Origin: Paramyrothecium sp. XJ0827
Lineage: Eukaryota > Ascomycota > Sordariomycetes > Hypocreales > Stachybotryaceae
NCBI GenBank assembly: GCA_020881915.1
Contig: JAJFPB010000011.1
Span: 558,001 to 622,000, forward strand
Length of the DNA: 64,000 nucleotides
Reading direction: 5' to 3'
Both the position numbers and the translations under genes were made by a program. Below the pieces are notes generated by a model. That model searched no databases and was not told the origin of the DNA. It saw only the letters and a program-made list of their open reading frames with translations. Below are positions 59,567 to 64,000 of this stretch, in pieces (position 1 is the stretch's first letter; each line of letters begins with the position of its first letter).

Positions 59567-62306
59567 CAGATCAATCAAATCAGATCCGAGTCCAAATCTG
59601 ATCTGAACTGATGGTTTACGGCTCATATCTGATTTGATTGATTGATTGATTGATATCTGATATATGCATGGGTGGGTCAGTCTGAAGCTAGGTTCTCCCC
59701 AGCTTGGTTGCTCCAACACAGGCCCCCCAGTGTGACGGAACCTCCCCTGATCCAGTTCTTCAGCAACTGCAGTTCTTCAACGGTCGATCCAAGCAAGGAA
59801 TGTCTTTGTGACGTCACTGTAACTTTTTGCCAAGCTGAATGCCCTCTCACAATCGGTTGCCATAGCCGGAATTGCAAGAACATCCAAGGCAAATCTGCTG
59901 AGCTGCGGAAAAGCGCTCCTATGATCGATCTACCATTGAACAGGATCTCTCACCTGCTCTGGTTCGAGCCTATAGTATCTTTCAAGCTCACAACCTGTCG
60001 CGGAGAGCTTAGGCTGTCGGCTCTGCACCCACTGCTCAAACTTGCTTTGTTCAGGTCGGAGCGTCATGGCGGGCATCATGACATCGGCCTCCTTAAGGGC
60101 CATGTCGTCATGCGAGTACCAACGTTCAAAGTAATGTTTGATTCCACCTTTTGCATCCCGAAGCCACCCCAGCTGCTCTGGCGAGGTCCAGTTAGCCTCA
60201 AGCCATCGGAGGCCAAGATCCGGGTTTAAAATGATGGAGGCCGCAAACAGAGGGGATTGGCCGAGGAGCGTGTAGTATTCATTAAGCTTTATCCAGGCGT
60301 TATTAATACTAGCCCTGATGCTGGCCCGCTCTTGTCCCTCCATACTAGCTATGCTACTGACAGAGCGAACGTCGCTCTGCACGTATTCATTTCGAGAATG
60401 GGCAGGCAAGGCGGCCTCGTCGAACCGTGGAGCGACCGGCGAATGAGCCGGAGCTTCCGTCTGACAATGGCGGCGTAAAGGGGCAAGAATCGCGCACCCT
60501 TGAAATCTCGAGGGTAGTTTTGATTGGCGTGATGGTCGCTCTCGTATTTGGCTGGGTGTCGGGGATAGCGACCTCTCCCCTGACTTGCAAGCCCCGCTTC
60601 CACTGCCAAATAAGCAGGTTCCTCCTCATACAAGGCCTTCCAGTCTTCAAGATGGTCTAGGATGAACTCCATCCCAGTCATGACCTCCCAAAGCCGGCCG
60701 TGGCCACTGCTCGTGCCCCATCCCTGTGTTCTCATTGTCATATGGTAGGTTGGCTCCAATACATGGCGAATTTCTCTAAGCACCTTCCAGTCGTCAGAGG
60801 TCAGGACATCAGCTGTAGGCGCCCTTTTGGATGCGTCTGCTTCTAGACCCAGCTCCTGGATGAAGCTATTGAGCTCTGACTGCTTCAGTAAGGCACGTTC
60901 GATCATCATGTACGTCGAATTCCATCTGGTACTGTTGTTCTGGATGACTTCGAGCTCAGCTGTCGACTCCTCTGCAAGCTTGTATACTTTAGCCTCCCTC
61001 CCTGGCATGTGCTTTGAATGCTTCGGTGCGCTGCGGGGAGGCCCGGATGAACTTGACGATGTTATGGAGCTTGCCAACTGGACCCTTCGCTCGCCAGTGC
61101 TCAAGGTCCTCTTCCGCCTGCTGGAGCAAGCCATAGGCTTCGGACTGAAGTTCAAAAGAAGCAGCATCCTCGCCGTAGAGGAAAGACTGGGCCACCAAAT
61201 TGAGAATATGCCCGAAGCACCGCATCCTTCGTGCTTCAGTATCAGCGCGAGTCATTGAGGCATCGAGGGTTGCATAGAGACTCCGCAAACAAGAATCGTT
61301 ACTACTCGCATTGTCACAGATCGAGACCCCCAGCTTTGAGTCGATCTCCCAGTCCCGGACAACGCTCTTGATTGTGAATGCGATATTCTCGCCGGCGTGC
61401 GACCCAACCTGCCGCCGAAAAGCAAGTAGTCGGCTGCGATACAGATGCTTCTCGTCAAGAAAGTGACCAAATATCGAAATAAAGGCCAGTCTATTTGGAG
61501 AGGTCCATAGATCAAAGCTGATGTGTATTTGGGTGATGGCCTCGTCGAGCTCTTTCCTAACAGACGTTTTCTTCTGAGTGAATATGTCCCCCAGGTCCTT
61601 CCTTACCGTAGTTCGACCCCAGGGCGCGTGGCGACAAAGATCAGGATCAAATTGCCGGAATAGCTCTTGCAGGTAGGTACTCTCGAGGGTGGCAAACGGC
61701 AGGTTCGAATCGACAATGTAGCCAACGGACAGCTCTCGAATCCGCGTGATCTTTGCTCGGGGAACAATCGTGGCAGTCGGAGCCGGTCGTTTCATAGACG
61801 CCCTTTTTGAAGGTCGATGACGGAGGACTCGTCAGATGAAGCGGGCTGGAAGGTTTCGGTGATCCTATGAGCTCTAGAGGCCTCAGCAGTATCCTGTGTT
61901 TCTTGAACGGCGTTCCAACTTCCGAAGGTGTGCCTGTGCCGAAGATGTGGACTGTGCATTGAAGAATTGCGGTGTCCCCTTCTCATCACAGGGTCGGCAG
62001 CACCATATGTCGCCGCTTGATGTGCTGTCTGCCTCCAATTCTGCCAGGAACCGCCCATGGTTTCCAATCCAGCTGCGTCTGCCCCTGCTCTTCCGCTTGT
62101 CCAGCAAACTTCCGATCACGAAGCGTCGTTGGCCCCAGGTGATCTTATAGAGGTCTTCGACAGAAGAATCATTAGTCGAGGCCAGTGCAGAGGCCGCTTC
62201 GTACTGCTTGGCAATGCTCTTTGGTCTAGGTCCGAGGCACGCGAATGAGGAGGGTGACTGCTTCGATGGCGCGCTGCCAGCCAAGCTGCCCGCTATCGGA
62301 CTCCTC
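59567..62306 (-). mobile_element. hAT element 6, right end not identified
   Basis: The left terminus CAGATCAATCAAATCAGATC at 59567 has subterminal ATCTGAT motifs and a (TGAT)n run (59638-59653). A hAT transposase lies inside. No complementary terminus is visible before the next hAT starts at 62307, so the right end is lost or diverged. The 8 bp before the left end are GCTGCCGT. Confidence 0.7.
59680..62300 (-). pseudogene. hAT6 transposase, many frameshifts
   Basis: Recognisable in pieces. The BED finger (CRPCDE, HLRKLERRSRN) is at 62150-61890. The core, 61795-60989, has ISFDLWTSPNR, CDNASSNDS and RCFGHILNLVAQSFLYG. NNSTRWNSTYMMIERALL is near 60,920, KLNEYYTLLGQSP near 60,280, and a weak end (QLSRFALDVLAIPAM) near 59,940. 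At least four frame changes are present, so it is more decayed than hAT1 or hAT2. Confidence 0.8.
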
Positions 62307-64000
62307 CAGTGAAGTAAATAGTGCAAAATACGGTATACGATATTTTTTCAACGCCACACTGCACTGGATTGTTTAGGAATTCGGTGCACTGCACGGTATA
62401 CGGTATTCCACTATATTTAAGCAATATCGTATCGTAATATCATATCGCACGGCGTGCGAAGAGCCGCATGGCCTAAGCATAAAACTAACCAAATTGAGTA
62501 AGGTTGAGGCTCAAGATAGTCTCACGGACCCTAACAAGATGAAGCCATTCACAGCCAACATATAAGATTATACTATTGCCAGATAGCGAGAACGCTCGGG
62601 AAAACGTTTTCCTAGACCTCGCTCGCGTATGTTAAGGGTTTACTTAAGCTACATAATTGACTAATTTAACGTCACTCCTATTGCTTAGGTGTGAGAATGA
62701 AGTAGGTAGATCTAGAGGTCAAAAGAAAACTTCACAGATTCGAGCATTATGAGTTTGAATTGTTTGCATACTATCTATTGCTCGTAATATCAGGTATAAT
62801 GTTAGAAGACCCCTGCTGTTCCTCTTCTCCAATGATAGCTGTATCCAAGACAAGCTCAACGTCGTCAACCCAAGCCAATTTGTGAGTCTTCGACCAGGAC
62901 TTTATGCACTCAATTGCCTCAATTATATCAATCCCTAACCTGTTCCTGCGATCTTGGAGGGTGATTTTTGTATCAGAGAAGAGACGTTCTGGCTCAGCAG
63001 ACATCGCAGGAATTGACAAAAGATCGAGCGCCATTTTGGAAAGGTTTGGATAGAGCGTTTGTTGTGTATCCTCAAGCCACCACCTTCGTACATCCTTGAC
63101 TTTGATTCTTGGGGCTGATATATAGTTCTGATACTCGTCAAATAGGGTAGGAAGCTCGGGATCCTCATGTTCGTCTTCCCATGCAAGAAACGAGTTCTTC
63201 ACTAGTGGCTTTTCAACCAAGGACTGGGTCGACGACTCCGCTGACTTGGCGACTGGTGCGTAACGAGACTTCCAGAGATCTTCTACGGCAGTCTTATTGC
63301 TCTCAATCCACTCAGGATGTTCCTCCCAGGCGGTGTCAAAGTAGTGCCACTTTCGATGAGGGCTGAGGACAATAGCTGCAACATAAGCAGGTGACCGCTC
63401 TGTAAGAGTGTAATATGCGTCGAGTTTCGCCCATCCAGCATCAATACAAGGCGTCATAAAAGCGTCATCTGCGTACTCGATTCGTGCAGCCTCAAATTCG
63501 CTAAGCAGGAAGTCCATTATGGGTAGCGTTCGATCGATTGTATGCGCGTGACCTTCTGCAGCCTTGGTGGCATCGGTGAATGACTTGAGGAAGTTGCAAA
63601 ATTTTTTCAGCTCAGCCCAGTCTTGTTCGGAAACTAGAAACTATTAGTGTTGTCCTCTCAATTGGATATATAGCATACGCGAATCAAGCTTAAGGTCCTT
63701 CTCCTTTGAGCAATAGTAATCAATTTGATCTGCGAGCTCAATGGCTCTCTCAATCATGTAGTACTTTGAGTTCCATCTTGTATCGTTGTCACGAAGAAGA
63801 CCCTTTTTCTCACTGATCTCCTTAAACCTCTGTATCCGTTGTGGACTACATCGGATAAAGACAACGATGTTGTGGAGCTTGCCAAGAGGACCAGCCTTCC
63901 TCCACTTCAATATATCAGCGTCTGAAGGCTTGATATATTCGCTCGTAGTGTCCTTTTTAACCTGGTTTTTCGTAGGGGCTTCGTCGGGTGCGGTTTTTGG
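62307..64000 (-). mobile_element. hAT element 7, left end and body, runs off the window
   Basis: The terminus CAGTGAAGTAAATAGTGC at 62307 is followed within 150 bp by repeated CGGTATACGGTATT and ATCGTATCGTAATAT motifs, a subterminal array like those of the other hATs here. The other terminus lies beyond 64000. The region 62460-62770 holds no gene. Confidence 0.7.
62771..64000 (-). CDS. hAT7 transposase, C-terminal part, intact as far as visible
   Basis: Runs from the window edge to a stop at 62771. The exon on the window-edge side, ending at 63679, has KAGPLGKLHNIVVFIR and the catalytic-core block NDTRWNSKYYMIERA. A 45-bp GT-AG intron fits at 63678-63634 (gtatgc...ttctag), phase 1. The last exon has SEQDWAELKKF, AGWAKLDAYYTLTERSPAYVAA and the dimerisation block PAMSAEPERLFSDTK, ending at the stop. 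There are no stops or shifts once the intron is removed, which is unusual in this window. The N-terminus is outside. Confidence 0.8.

Noticed and set aside
59640..59660. (TGAT)n microsatellite as an independent feature
   Set aside because: It is a short run inside the hAT6 subterminal region and needs no separate explanation.

Overview
The window looks like nuclear DNA of a filamentous ascomycete, most likely a Fusarium-type Sordariomycete. The evidence is short introns (about 45-80 bp, GT...AG) in the clearest genes, a pogo/Fot-like, Hop-like and hAT transposon complement, and a large share of transposon sequence typical of accessory or subtelomeric regions. The species assignment is inference. 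Roughly three quarters of the window is DNA transposons (hAT, pogo, piggyBac-type, MULE), many nested. I saw no rRNA, tRNA or CRISPR array.

The dominant structure is a very large inverted repeat. The left arm (about 11,946-26,388, 14.4 kb) is repeated in reverse at about 29,688-44,115, around a 3.3-kb unique spacer. Reading inward, each arm holds: the end of a hAT element (hAT2), a pogo element carrying a nested piggyBac-type element, a second pogo inserted in a truncated third pogo, a 4-hydroxyphenylpyruvate dioxygenase gene (HPPD), and a divergently transcribed SUMF1/FGE-like gene. The spacer carries one MFS transporter gene with two introns. The arms are near-identical, and every difference I found by eye is a small insertion or deletion.

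Left flank (1-11.9 kb): a gene fragment; a 3.7-kb hAT (hAT1, perfect 20-bp inverted repeats, no target duplication); a truncated RecQ-type helicase resembling subtelomeric helicases; a broken PIF1-like helicase; and hAT2 (8,432-13,726), which has TIRs and a perfect 8-bp target duplication. The left-arm boundary falls inside hAT2. Right flank (44.1-64 kb): a piggyBac-type terminus exactly at the arm boundary, a pogo remnant, another piggyBac-type element, a hAT fragment joined to a Hop-like MULE, two further hATs, and a 5'-truncated ice-binding-like (DUF3494) gene. Then come relics of a Zn2Cys6 regulator, a beta-lactamase-like protein and a TPR protein, a nucleoside-phosphorylase-type domain cut by another hAT, and a last hAT running off the window.

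The only non-transposon genes likely to work together are HPPD, the SUMF1-like gene and the MFS transporter. The first two are duplicated by the palindrome with their shared promoter; the transporter stays single copy. Most transposase genes and both SUMF1-like copies carry single-base frameshifts. Some may be real decay and some may be consensus errors, so intactness calls are provisional.
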